DNA from: Hibiscus mutabilis
Taxonomy: Eukaryota; Streptophyta; Magnoliopsida; Malvales; Malvaceae
Direction of reading: 5' to 3'
NCBI GenBank assembly: GCA_019671005.1
Contig: CM033726.1
Span: 2,542,001-2,606,000 of the forward strand
Length of the DNA: 64,000 nt
The translations under genes were made by a program, and so were the position numbers. Each line of letters begins with the position of its first letter. Positions within the stretch are counted from its first letter, which is position 1. The notes beneath the pieces are model-generated. The model was given only the letters and a program-made list of their open reading frames with translations, did no database searches and was not told where the DNA came from. This document shows, in pieces, positions 46,421 to 58,991 of this stretch.

Positions 46421-48467
46421 GGAACATTTGGTGGGCCTAAAGGGATCTGACCCAGCCCAACTTTTTATAGTTTAATTGTACTTTAAGCCCTGAAAGATTT
46501 GAAACTAGTATTAAAATTAAGTTTGATCCTCTCAAAAAAAGTTCTGCTTTAATTTTTTTAAGACCCTGTCAGTTTTGAAGTTGATGCTTTCTGGTTTAAT
46601 TATTTATTAAGATATGCAAAATTTGAAACTAGTAAGATTGAACATCACCCCTTTATTTTCAAGATTATTTATTAGGAGATTGTTAATTTCAAATATAAGC
46701 AACTTGACCTCTACCATAAGTTTATCTTAGTTCTGACCCTTCCCACAATTTTATCCTAGTTCAGCCCCTGTCATTATGAGAACAACTTTTCAATTTGTTT
46801 TCTATTTTCACAATATCAAAATATAAACCTCAATATTATTTAAAAAAATTTAATGTCACATCACGCTAGGAACCACTATTTTTTTAAAAAAATTCTAACA
46901 CAACATTAATGTTTTGTTTTTGGCTGATACCTCATCATCATATTCAACCATACACACCCAACTTCTTGTCATGATTTTTTTATTATTTTCTTCTACTCAA
47001 GGGATTAATTAATCTCATTATTAGACTGATCAAATACCTCGAGTGTTTAATCACATTATTAGACCTTAAGCGTTCAAACAGGTTTTTAATAGTTTTCAGG
47101 TTCATACAACTATTTTAAGAAGTTTAAAGACTAATAAAAGGTTTAGGACTAAGTTGCATAAAATACCAAATTCGAGGACGGAATATTACTTTACCCCTTA
47201 AAATAATTAAAAAATGTATTGCTTGCGCCAACAAAAAGAAACAACATAGAATCTTAAAGCAAACCATATAAACAACCTTTTAGACTAAAGATTTATTAAA
47301 CAATTCTGAACTAAAAAACAATTAACACAACAAAGAATTATAATCAAACAAGAAACGAAAAAACAAAAATCAAATCTGCCACTAAAATCTAAGCTGTTCC
47401 CCAGATATTACAAAGAAGGTTCTGCAAATTGCATTTTAAATAAGAAATTTTTACAGATTACATGGATTTTTTGTACATGCACACACGCTATGTACACATG
47501 GATTTGAGGAAGCTTTCAAAATTGCTGGTGCAATGTGATTTTATAACCCCCACGTTCTTATGATGGTGATGCCTTTCAAAAATCATTATTTAACCTCAAA
47601 TTGAATCTTTAATCTTCTTCTTCTTCTTTCACTTCATGTGTGTGTAATGTCAACTTTTTACATTCGTTTTTTTTTATTTAGATATTATTCCCCAAATCTT
47701 TAATCTTGCTGTGGTCTTTGTTTTATGTTAATTAATTAAGATTAGTCAATTTTATTCTTTAAAAGGAGATATATAGAGAGAGAGAATATCGAGCACCGGC
47801 CATGAAAAATTTATTTTCCAAATCAGATTTAATTTAGAGTTTAAAAGTTTAGTGTAAGTTTAAGAATTTAGGTGTTAGGGTTTAAAATTTTAGGTGTTGG
47901 GTTTGGAATTTAGAGTTTAGGGTTAGTGATTTGGATTTTATATTGTAGGGTCTAAATAAACATGTTTGTATAAAAAAATACATTGACGATACATCAAATA
48001 TTAGCTGGTATATATATATATATATTAGAATAATAAATGAAAAAACACAATCGGATATAGTTAGCAAGTTGGTAATTAATTTATTAAAAAGTATAGAATT
48101 TAAGATTATGAAGGTTGTTGGGGTTGATTGAAGAGTCATGTTAACAGATTTGCCTAATTTAATAGCTCTTAATAAATCCAAAAAGGGCGTGGAAATTTTT
48201 GGAAAGTTTACATCAACATTATTAACTTATTTCCTATCAAGTTTAATTATTTGATTAATATGATATAAATATCTACAAAATCATTTACCCGTCTCATTCA
48301 TACATTAAAAAAGTGTTTTTTATGCAATTCACTGGTGAAATTAGTGTTTAGGTTTGGGGTTTAGGGTTACATATGTAAAATTAGTTTTAAGGTTTGGGCT
48401 TTATGCTTATAAATGTAGAAAACATTAAGAGATATATATTAAATTTGGTGATTTAAAGCACAAAATT

Positions 48468-48605
48468 GTGCTTGGTGTAGTGGCTAAGCCACTGCTTTTG
48501 CCCCTGCTCAACTTGAGTTTGATCCCCCCTAAGCATTCTTTCTTTATTTGAATTTTCTCCTCTAAATAGGTGGTGAGGTGTTCACACGCGACACCACCTA
48601 ATTAA
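48468..48605 (+). mobile_element. tRNA-derived SINE, family S5
   Basis: A-box-like CTTGGTGTAGTGGCTAAGCC is followed about 35 bp later by B-box-like GAGTTTGATCCCC, the spacing of a tRNA promoter. The following AT-rich part lacks a tRNA 3' arm. Only one copy was seen in the window. Confidence 0.55.
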
Positions 48606-49227
48606 ATAATTAATTTATTTTATTAATTTAAAATTAGGACTAAATTGAAAGAACGTGTAAATAGCAGGGATTAAATGTATAATTTTATAAAATTTCGTTA
48701 ACTGCCACATCACCCTTCTGTTAATTTTTTAACGGCGGTGGTCAAAATAGGTCAATTTAATAAGTTTGGTGGTCTGATTGACGAGTTCGATAGTTCGGTG
48801 GTTAAAATAGGTACCCCAATTACTTCGATGGTCAGTGGTGTTTTTTTATATGCAATTCACCGAAGGTGTTCTACTAGTATGATGTTTTGTTTTTTAGTTC
48901 TTTTCAATTTAAGTTTATTATGTTTTTATTTGTCTGCTACAGTTTCATTTTTTTGAACTATTTTTTTATTTTAATTTTTAATAAAATTCAGCCGACATAT
49001 TGTTAAAAAAATCACTTGTCTTTTGTATCTGCAATCCGCTAAGCATTTGTTCTTATACTTAAATTATTCGTGATTTATAAACTTCTAAATCATAGATAAT
49101 TAAGTTTAAACATTCGAACTTATAACTTTTAGAAAATGTCGATCAAATTAAAACTCTTTCAATGATAGAAAATTAATGAAGTTAAAAGACTTAATTCCAA
49201 ATGTTTTATAAAAGAACCCAATAAATG

Positions 49228-49350
49228 TCCTAGTAGAGAAGGGGATAATATTCATTCTAAGAAATTCGGGTTCAATTATTTTGTCTGCAAGGTAATGCGT
49301 ATATTGTCAAAAAGTTGAAAATATGTATGAGCAGATATGACCATATAGTC
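49228..49350 (+). mobile_element. tRNA-like SINE, family S4, third copy
   Basis: Shares CCTAGTAGAGAAG, GGGTTCAATTATTTTGTCTG and AAAAAGTTGAAAATATGTAT with the copy at 20095-20238. The B box (GGGTTCAATT) is well kept. Confidence 0.55.
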
Positions 49351-50890
49351 ACTTTTAGCTTATTCAAAAAATTATATTTTTTTTCATAAAAGAAGTATGC
49401 ATCATTGTTGAAAAATGGTTATGTATAAAAGAGCTAGGAAACGCTTTCACCATCTAAGGACGAAGCCTAGGCTGTCAGTTAGCTAAGAATGACAGCGAGA
49501 TCTTAGTTGCATATACCAGGCAAAAGAACCCATAAATGTGCCCTATAGGTTGGTTATGATTTCGCTGTTTGGATTTTGATTTAAAGAAATCGAATTATGT
49601 CTCGGTCATTGTTGAGTCGAGTTTGAATTCGAATCATTGAACTCACCTAATTCAAGTTCAAGCATCTCAACGTTATAAAATCAAATTTACTTCTTACAAG
49701 ATAAATGAAATTGAGCCATGCAAACTCAAGCAGCTTGACTTGTTATCTGAAATCAAGCTTGAACTTTAAAAATAAAAGTTGATTACGCTCTAGCAGAACT
49801 TTGGGTCTCGAAGTTCAACCCGTGCTCGAGTTTCTTACAACTCGAGTTCAGTTCAACTCCGTGGTTAGTTCGGCTCAGGTCCATTACACCTTAATTGTAA
49901 TTTGTGATCAGCATCCAAATGACTAATCAAAAACATGATTGGTTATTCCATCCTATGGAAGGGCTAAAAAAGCAAACAATAAAAAAATCTTAAAGAAAAG
50001 GGAATCCCTTGCAAATCATGTGATAAATCCAATGCATGTTTTTGGACGTAATCTATTCAATTGAAAGACTGTAGGGTATACCAAAACACTGTATCTTACC
50101 TTTTTTCCCCCAAATCCGTGCAGCATGGTCTTTAAAAAAAATATGAAACCGGTTTCGAAACTGGGAGAAATCAACAAACCAACAGATTTTTCAACCACGA
50201 TGCATACAATTTTCACATCTAATGTTCTATAAACAACCAACTGTAAGATAACTTCGCTAAGACGATAAAACAAATATATGCAACCGGATCAAATGGATTA
50301 TGCCGAGGAACATATAAGGCCGATGAAGGCTAATGGGGAGCAATGGGGATTGTAATTGAAGCAAGTAGCCAAAAACATACACCTGATGAAGCTTTCCACC
50401 CTATGGCATGAATGAAAAAGTGACATATATTCTAATAGAATTCACAAATCTTATCACAATTGTGAGAAATCTAATGCCAATTTCCGAAATTCCTCCTGGC
50501 TGTTAGTGATCATCAAAGTCACAACAGCATGGACCCCAAAAACTAATCATTCAGCAATAGATTTGTCCTAATTATGAGGAGAGGGCAACAAGAATCTAGT
50601 TCTACATACAAGCCTACCACAGGTCATATCTGCATGGGAGATCACAACTCTAAATCTTGCCGGTCCTACATTTTCTCTATCTTTCTCTCTCCGGTTAGTG
50701 TGACAATGCAATTGATGTTACAATATCAGATACGGAAAATTTAGATGTAAGATCAGACATGGATGGTTATACTTGCAAAATCAATCAATGAGAAGAATTC
50801 ACAGTAGAGACTGTAGGGTAAGTAAAGATGGATTAGAAGCATAAGTTCTCTAACATTAACAGCTCAGTTCTTACATAATCTTCAATTAAA

Positions 50891-51667
50891 TCAAAAGTCG
50901 GATGGCACTGGCTTGTCACCCCAAAACATATTTACCAGTGTAAACATCCTGTTACATCGAATAAGATACGGTCCCTAAGAGCAGAGGTTACTTTCTGAGG
51001 AATGCATTAATTTCAGGTAAGAGGTTGATATCCTTACTTTTGACCAAATGGTCATGTCACTCAATTCAACTGATTTTTATCCTTGTGTGCTAAATTTCAT
51101 CAAATGCCTAAAATTCTAAGCCAGAAGGCATGTAGGCCAAGTTAGAATGAGAAAATATCCAGGACTTTCTCTCTTAACGTAGTTTTGCAAGCAAAGAAAA
51201 TTATTTCCTAGAGATTCTTGCTACACCAAGATCAAAGATAATGACTAACAATTGTCACTGCAGCATCAATACAATCATTCTAATCTTTTAAGATTGCTCT
51301 AGGTGTCTCAGCTGCAGAATCGTCAGAAACCTCAAGTTTCACCACTGCAACCTTACAATTTGATATTGAATTTTTACCCCATTGATTCAAATCTTAGGCA
51401 GCCTATACATGCACACATGCATGCATGCATGCATACATACATACATGGATTAGGATCCACTTACATTGTGTAATACTCGGTTACTTTTATACCTTTTTTG
51501 AACTGTTGGATGATGGTAATAAATGGCTAAGATTATTTCTTCATCTTTTTTCCAAGTGATAATCTTCTCATCTTCTACTGTTAATCTCATCCATCCATCT
51601 ACCTTCATCCAACGGTCCAAAAAAAGTGTAAAACTTTCAAGTTTTACATAGTGTAAGAGGATCCTAT

Positions 51668-51724
<57 letters not shown>

Positions 51725-54700
51725 CACAATTCTTTTCTTGCTCAAGTTGAATTATTTACGACAGTCACATTTTTTATTTTTAAAACAAAATGTCCATCAA
51801 TGAATTGATCATCTCAAGGGTAAAAAATTAACAAATAAACTATCTTCTCTTTTAAATTTGTATTAAACAGTTTACATTCTTAAGAATGTCTAATGTGAGT
51901 AAAGTCTCATAAACTCATAACTTGTTTGACTATTTTCAATAATTTATCAAGGAGCTAAGAGTATTTAATCATATTTATTAGGATCTATTAATGTTCAATA
52001 TTTTAAGGGAAGTTTTATTTTCTTTTTTCCATTCAAGCACACAAATACAACAATATATATAAAAGCTGAGTGGTAATAAATGTGGTCTGGTTCTTTAGCA
52101 AAAAGTTTCTACTTTCAAAAGCATTTTGTGTTTTAATAGGCATTATGATCTTTATAGAGGAGTTTCAGTTTTTTTTCTCAATTATAAAATTAAGACTTTC
52201 GGCAGCACCAGCCTTCCAGTATTCAAAGTATTTAGTTAATGTATTCGGTGTAAATATTCAAATTATCTCAGTTAAGGTCTAGGTCAAAATGGTTGAAAGT
52301 GGTCCATTTCAATTTAACATAACGTGATTAGAAGGAAAGTGCAGGAACATTAGATGGACAAGTTGATAGAAGCAAAAGAACCTCATGAAATTGCAATTGA
52401 TCACTATGACATGCAATCAACTGAAGTATTATTACTGTTAAATCTTACAACACTTTAATTAATCGAGGAAGGTTGCCAAATAAATGAACAACACAAGATT
52501 TGGAAGAGAAGACACTCACTTCATCCAGCATTTAATGCCAATGCGCATGATTGCATGACAATTGTATGTTGTTCCTTCATCAACCTGATCGAAATTTTTC
52601 ATCATTCTATTAGAAGGTGATATAAAGCATTAAAAGCTAATCACTCCAGTGAATTAGTTACTACACCTCAAATTCAAGACTGAGCCAAAATAGAAGCAGT
52701 GTAGTCCAACTGTCACTGCTAGTGTTATCTAACGTCTTCAGATCTAATCTTTTGAAACCTGAGGTCCTGAACAACTACAGATATTGGTGTATAAGATGTT
52801 TTGAGATGACCAGATCCAACCAAGTCATGAAGGTGAAACCTCATATCAAGAGGAAACGACTGAATGCACTTCTTCTCCAAAGGGCCGACATCATCTCTTT
52901 TGTCATCAACGATTTGAAAGACAGAGGAGTTCATTCCCTGAATACCAAGCATAATAAGAACACTGCAAGTACAAACCTGACAGTTTTGAGGACTTAAATC
53001 TTCAGATAATAAAATCTAAAATGCATTCTTAACTTTCTAGAGCAAAACATCATCTAAAAGATTCAAAGTACTTAGTAAGTGCAAATGGAGGACAAGTATC
53101 TATGTCATTCATACTCAAGTAAGTCAACAGGGTTTAAAATTACATCCACTTCCTAAGTTCAGGCTCCTTCTGACCTTTTAATTTGATGGAAACCAAATAG
53201 GTGAAATGAAATGGCTAAAACCCAACAGAACATGAAAACATTTAATGGGATTCTGTCTTAAATTTCTGTTCAATTCCTGTTTCTAACCAGCAAAATCAAA
53301 CATTCCATATAGTTCCATTGATGAGTTGGTAGTATATTTATGTTTCTGACTTCTGAGCACCTAATCAACAATGTGATTACAATTTACAACTTCAGTTACG
53401 AAAGTAATCAACGTATCAAGGTTAAACATCCTCCTCTGCTTTGCAAAATTAAAATTGGCCATTTTGCCTCACAGTCTTAGGAATCCAACATACCTCGTGA
53501 GTCAAACCACTTAAACTCAGTGAGCTTGTAAGGGATGGAATGTAGCAAGCAAATATTAACATCCCACCAGTTTGTGCAGGAAAATAAACTTCAAAAGTTT
53601 AACTGGAAGAGGCCAGTATCAAACCAATATTAGAGATTGCAACTAGTACGTGATTGGATAAATCAATTGGCAAGTCTTAAAAGGAAAATGTCATTGTTAG
53701 AACAGAAAGACACTCAAGGGGCGATCCAACATGTTCAATGCAACTATGTAATAAGAGTGGGAAAAGGAAAACTGGAGTGAAACAGAATTGCATAAGTACC
53801 TTATGGTGGAAATCAAAATCGCCAAAATCGATACCATCTTCAGCAGATGTGAATGCCTATACCCAATTCAGGAAAATATAATGTCGGGTTGCCTGTTCTG
53901 TTTAGTTACCAAACCGACAACACAAAAAAGGAGAATAAAAGCTGGAGATGGGAACCAAACACTGAACATACATGGAATGGCTAGGATATATTAGACATGC
54001 AAACACAGACAAAGAAAAATGGTTCGCACAATGACAAAATTGCACCTTGCAGAATACAGTTACTGCCTGGGGTTATTATAAACACAAAATCATATCTATC
54101 TCAAGCAGGGTAAAATGTTTGAAGTACTGATGCTTAGCTCATTCACAAGATCTAGATGTTCAATGCTAGTTTCCAGCTTATAGATGCAATACCTTGCATT
54201 TTACACCACTAAAAAACTTCAAGGGCACCTTGTTCCCTTTTCTCAACTCTTTTGACGTCATGTTCTATCTGTACTTACTATGAGCAGGGAAATCTTTCAA
54301 AAGGAAGCCAACATAGTTAGCGTTGCAACGAAGCAAGCATCCTTCACCTAGTATTCCAAGCACCATAAAGCTTAATACCTCAATCAAAGCCAGCCTAGAT
54401 TATATGTAAAAGGGCTTAGTTTGAATCATTCTTAAACAAACACAGTTACAAACATCAATCAAGCAATGTGTTTTAGGTAATCATCTAAAAACATTATACC
54501 GTGATCATCTTGCTCATTCAGTGCTTCCTCCCTCCTTAGAAACTGCAGAAAAGAGAACCTGTTACATCAACCGAGTGGGACTAAGTTATTCTCTAAATGC
54601 AGGGGAAACCGCATGTGGGCTGTGGCCAAGTAAAATGTCATTGAACATGTGAATGTAGGGGAAAAAGTGGCAAGAAATACTCCAATCAAAGAAACTCCTA

Positions 54701-55252
54701 ACAAGCAAGAACAATGAAATGATCACTTCAAAAATAACTAGGCACTTATATTGTACAGATAGTTAGAATCTTCATTATCATGGAATATGCACCAACATTT
54801 AAAACAAGATTACTTAACTAACTATAAAAATCGAGTAGTCAGAACAAAATATCCAATAATAACATGCAAAATACTCAACTAACTAAAGTAACTTGAACAG
54901 TTGTATCAACATTTACTTCAAATTGCGACAGCATTTTAATATATACAAATTCTACACGATACTCTCAATATTCAATCAATAGAACACATTTTTCGACCGT
55001 AATTAAATTTGAACCATGATCCAGGAACGATCTTACATCTAATCTAATTTTTAAGGTTAAGGAGCCAAACCTCGAACACTTTATCCACTTGAGTTCTATT
55101 CTTCACACATGTGAAAGGTGGAATCGCGACCTTGAAAGTTGAAACAGAACCAAATCAAATGAACGGATTTCAAACTTTACAGATTTAAAGAAAAGTTCAC
55201 ATAAAAAGTTAACCTTGTCAATTTGATGAAACTGAGCCGTCTGAGCTCGCAT
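50891..55252 (-). CDS. Unrecognised 100-residue protein, six exons
   Basis: I reconstructed this gene from splice sites. Minus-strand coding exons are 55252-55214, 55130-55071, 54542-54500, 53837-53800, 52584-52520 and 50948-50891. Every junction is GT-AG, every phase agrees, and the last exon ends in TGA. The product begins MRAQTAQFHQIDK, continues VAIPPFTCVKNRTQVDKVFE and FLRREEALNEQDD, then DFGDFDFHHK, and ends WGDKPVPSDF. It has no signal peptide, membrane segment or motif I know. The fourth acceptor is uncertain: an alternative AG at 53857 would give AFTSAEDG before the same exon but in the wrong phase for exon 3. A further open stretch at 52952-52725 lies in intron 4 and might be an alternative exon. 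The gene is divergent from the NECAP gene at 56233, with about 1 kb between the start codons. Confidence 0.65.
51451..51666. mobile_element. MITE with 40-bp TIRs inside an intron
   Basis: TAGGATCCACTTACATTGTG at the left end and CATAGTGTAAGAGGATCCTA at the right end are inverted repeats that extend inward with few mismatches (GTTACTTTTATAC against GTAAAACTTTC). It lies in intron 5 of the 50891-55252 gene, between a CATG/CATA repeat (about 51413-51447) and a (TA)n run. Confidence 0.7.
51671..51721. repeat. (TA)n microsatellite, 51 bp
   Basis: An uninterrupted TA run directly after the MITE at 51451-51666. Such a tract is likely to vary in length between individuals. Confidence 0.95.
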
Positions 55253-56232
55253 TATACGAAGCGCAACATAAGAGTCGCTAAAGCTTAAGATTTTCCTCTG
55301 CGAATTTGGAAAACATTCGGGGAAAAAGCATCGCGAACTGGAAAAAGGGGAATTTGTTTGAAGCGTCAGCTTTTTATGTACCGACTACCGAGAGCAACTG
55401 AATTGATCAGCATCGGCTATTCTCGGCCTCGAACTCTTCCGTGGGTCTCCATTTGGGCTTTGAACGGTAGTACGAGTATCCAATAAGTAAAAAAAAGGTA
55501 CTTAACATTTATTCTGCGAATATTTTTAGATAACGACCGTTAAGAAAGTAATAAAAAATAATAATAAGTGCTTGAATTTCTTTTAGGTGCTTATAACGGT
55601 CGTTATCCGGGTATACTCACGTAGTAAATTTTATGTATTTATTTTGATTAAAAAAATTTAACACCTAACATAAAAAGAGATGTAGTTTGAATATTTATTT
55701 TATAATTAAATCGTCTTTTTAGAACAGATAAATGTCTACTTCAGTTTATCTTGTTTCTATGAAGGTAGTGGCGTGTTTAGTTTATTATTGTTTATAACTT
55801 ATTTAAGATTAAAATTTTCATCTTTTCCGATTTAGACGGAGAATTATAATCTGGATTAAATAGTGTGGTTTAAAATTTTAAATTTAAACTTTATAAATTA
55901 AAAAATATGTTTGAAATTTTGATTAACTCGAATCCAATACGGACATGAACGAAGAAAGGAAGGAAACGAGATTTGGGTCAGAAAAAACCCAAAATGTGCA
56001 AATCAAATCCAACAGATACAAATAGTTAAATTGATATTTTGGAAAACTGAAAGGGTAAAACAGTAATTTTGATCTTCACCTCTCCTGGAGGCAGTTGACA
56101 TCTCTTAGAATCCAAGTCTCTCCGGCACCCACCGCTCTGCTGTCTTTCTCCCCAAATTTCCCCTCCTAAATCTTATTTATTTGTTCCAAACAGAAACCCT
56201 AACCCCAGCATATCCACCGCATTTCCCCCGAA
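55253..56232. promoter_or_regulatory. Divergent intergenic region between two genes
   Basis: About 1 kb separates the start codons of the minus-strand six-exon gene and the plus-strand NECAP gene. The outer parts are pyrimidine-rich leaders. The middle is AT-rich and contains an inverted repeat, ATAACGACCGTTA (55530-55542) and TAACGGTCGTTAT (55594-55606). A shared promoter is possible. Confidence 0.5.
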
Positions 56233-57868
56233 ATGTCGTTCGATGAAGAAGACTCTATCGAACACACGTTACTGGTAGTTCGCGAAGTCTCCGTCTACAA
56301 AATCCCGCCCCGCTCCACCTCCGGCGGTTACAAATGCGGCGAGTGGCTCCAATCCGACAAGATCTGGTCGGGTCGTCTCCGGGTTGTCTCCTGCAAGGAC
56401 CGTTGCGAGATCCGATTAGAGGATCCCAACTCGGGTAACCTCTTTGCTGCTTGTTTCATCCACCCGGGTCAGCGCGAGAGTTCCGTTGAGCCGGCTCTCG
56501 ATTCCTCTCGATACTTCGTGCTCAAGATCGAGGACGGGAATGGGAAACACGCGTTTATCGGGATCGGGTTTAATGAACGGAACGAGGCGTTTGATTTCAA
56601 CGTGGCGTTGTCCGATCACGAGAAGCATGTCAGAAGGGAGAACGAGAAAGATACTGGTGAGACGAGTGAGAGTGATTCTCACATCGGCATTCATCCCGCT
56701 GTTAATCATAGATTGAAGGTAGAAAATTTTAAATTATTTTACTTGTTTGTAGCTTTAGACTTCAAAGTTCTACTGATTTTAGAATGTGGCTTGATTTTCA
56801 TATTTTTGAGTTAACTTTCTTAGGCTACGGTTTGATTGATTTGAGAATGTGGGGCTTTGAGGTTAGTGAATTTATCGACTTAATATTTTGAATACGCTAA
56901 TTTTTTTATGACTGAAAGCAAAGGAAGAAAGTCAATTGATCCAATTGTTCTATATATGATATAGTTTGATAAGTAATGAGTCTGCTTTGGTTTTGGATTT
57001 GTGTGATACTGTAAAAGAGTCTAAATTTTGTGGAGAGATTGTGCAAGTTCTTTTTCTCAATGGTCCTGAATATATATATATATATTCTCAATTTAGTCTT
57101 ATTTTATTATTGATGAGTTTTAAATATGGTATTTGTGTCTGTTTTTCGTGGATTTTGATCTTATGGTGTTTTGGGTTGTAGGAAGGTGAGACTATCCGGA
57201 TTAACGTGAAGCACAAGCCATCTATTGGAACGGGTATGCTTTCAGCTGCCGGTTTGTCCAGGGGAAAGCCTAAGACTTTGAGCCTTGCTCCACCACCCAG
57301 TGGAACTGGAAAAATAAGGTCTCCTCTGCCACCTCCTCCCAACGACCCTGTTGTTGCTCGGCTTGCCTCTTCTAGTCAAGATGTTGGTCAAAGAACACCC
57401 AAAGAAAACATGAGACAAACCAACCCTTCAACATATTTTCCTCAAGTAGAGGTATGGCCTTTTGATCCTTCGATCGGATGTATGTTTCATTTGCTATACA
57501 TTACCAAAAGCTTTGTGTATTTTGATGCCTATTACATTGAATGTAGCATTGCTATGGAATTGGTTATCATTATATATACGCCACATGCCTAATTTTTCGT
57601 CGGATTGGAGTTATAGTCCTGGCAGGCAATATCATGCTTATATCTTTATGATTCTGTGTTGATTGTTTTTTAGACATTGTATGTATTCTTCCACGATAAC
57701 TTCCTTTTGTATTTTCCTTTGGTGACTGCTTTGTGCTAAAACCAATGCCTTTTGTTCTCCTAGACCTCAATTACCGACGACATTGGGACGTTTTATTTAC
57801 AGAGGAATGCTCCTGCTACCGGATCAGGATCTTCAAAGGCCACCGCATCAGGATGGGCGGCTTTCTGA
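56233..57868 (+). CDS. NECAP-like endocytic adaptor-associated protein, three exons
   Basis: Plant homologue of adaptin-ear-binding coat-associated protein (NECAP), an accessory factor of AP-2 and clathrin-coated vesicles at the plasma membrane. Coding exons are 56233-56718, 57182-57451 and 57764-57868, all in phase 0, for 286 residues. The N-terminal PH-like (PHear) domain covers about residues 1-165. It shows SIEHTLLVVREVSVYKIPPR, GEWLQSDKIWSGRLRVVS, SSRYFVLKIEDGNG and FIGIGFNERNEAFDFNVAL. The rest is proline-rich and flexible (LSLAPPPSG, SPLPPPPND). The protein ends ASGWAAF, a WxxF-type motif at the C-terminus as in animal NECAPs, which binds the adaptin ear. The start is the first ATG after the leader. 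From memory the Arabidopsis homologue is At1g03900. It looks intact. Confidence 0.93.
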
Positions 57869-58991
57869 ATTGCGAGACCATTTGTTCTCTAGTATGTTTC
57901 GAAAAATAATGCTTCCAAGATCATATTTGCCTCTTTTGTCTGACATGAACTTGTGTGTTTTCTTATATAATCTGATTATAATAGAGAAAACTATTAATTT
58001 TATGTTAAATGTCGTATTAATTGATACGTGAAATGCACTCCCATGGCCGGCATTTCAACAACACAAGATATTCAGACGGCTTCATCAGCCACCACCAGTA
58101 GCAGTATCTGGTGCAGTTGCTGTTCCACAATCATCTCGAATGACGAAGATCCACAGCATTAAGAAAAATGTTACGATTCCTTTCCTGTTAAAATCAAGAT
58201 CATTTTTTTAGTTAAAATTGCTTTGACTTTAATAGAAATGATTATTAAGTCGTTTAATTTTTCACAGTGCTAACAATAACACGACAACATGTATGACAAC
58301 TTATGTGTATTTCATTATTGACTTAACGTAATGTCACGGCAATAAATGATTTCAAAATCATAAAAATATATTTTAAAAAATAATTTATTACAAAACAATG
58401 TAAAATTATGCAAAATGACATGTTAAAAAAATAACATGTAAATAATGTTATATATCTACTACCACAAAAGTTACCATGCCAATTCCATAAACAAGTTAAT
58501 TTAAAAATCATTTTTTTGTTGCCTTCCAGTCTTCAAGGCTTAGTCCTGACTAATCCGGATCGACCCGCGTCGCACACATAGCTTTGGTAGGTGAGTCTCC
58601 CAGCGAGAATTTTCTATATACACAACGCTTTGAACCCGAGACCTGCTTAAGCGATATTAAGTTGCTTACCACTTGGATCAACCTGTTGATAATCTAAAAA
58701 TCATTTTTGCTAAACACAAAACAATTTGAATGAAAATAAAAAATTATATTTAAAATTATATTATTTTAATAATATAATAATCCTAAACATTTAAATCTTC
58801 CGCCTAATTTTAAAAACTTTTTTCACAACGTGTCACAAAATATATCATCCACGTGTAAAAAAATCTGTGCTTGGAAATTTGGTTTCCGCCAACCGTCTAC
58901 ATGTTAATTTTCTACTGGCTAAATCTCAACAACAACAACGGTATTAAAATGGCCGCGAAAAGCTGTAAAGAACCCGCGAACATCTACCAAA
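57869..58991. other. NECAP 3' region and upstream region of the ABCI gene
   Basis: The first part is probably 3' UTR. A GC-richer island at about 58030-58170 (CCCATGGCCGGCATTTC to CGAAGATCCACAGC) is open in more than one frame but was not recognised. The S1 SINE at 58536-58691 lies in the middle. A short overlapping upstream ATG (58949) precedes the ABCI start in another frame. Confidence 0.4.
58536..58691 (-). mobile_element. tRNA-derived SINE, family S1, copy 3 (best preserved)
   Basis: On the minus strand it reads ACAGGTTGATCCAAGTGGTA (A-box region), then GGTCTCGGGTTCAAAGCG (good B box), then the shared tail with GTGTGCGACGCGGGTCG. It sits between the NECAP and ABCI genes. Confidence 0.7.

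Larger units (their letters stand above)
46421..50880. other. Intergenic repeats; includes two SINEs
   Basis: No gene is supported. A repeat of the type GGCGGAACATTTGGTGGGCC is at 46425-46770, TTTAGGG-like words at 47830-47950 and 48330-48400, and a T-rich LINE-like tail at 48840-49010. At 49580-49900 CTCGAGTT/AACTCGAG words repeat on both strands. The last kilobase could hold the 3' UTR of the minus-strand gene at 50891-55252. Confidence 0.35.
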
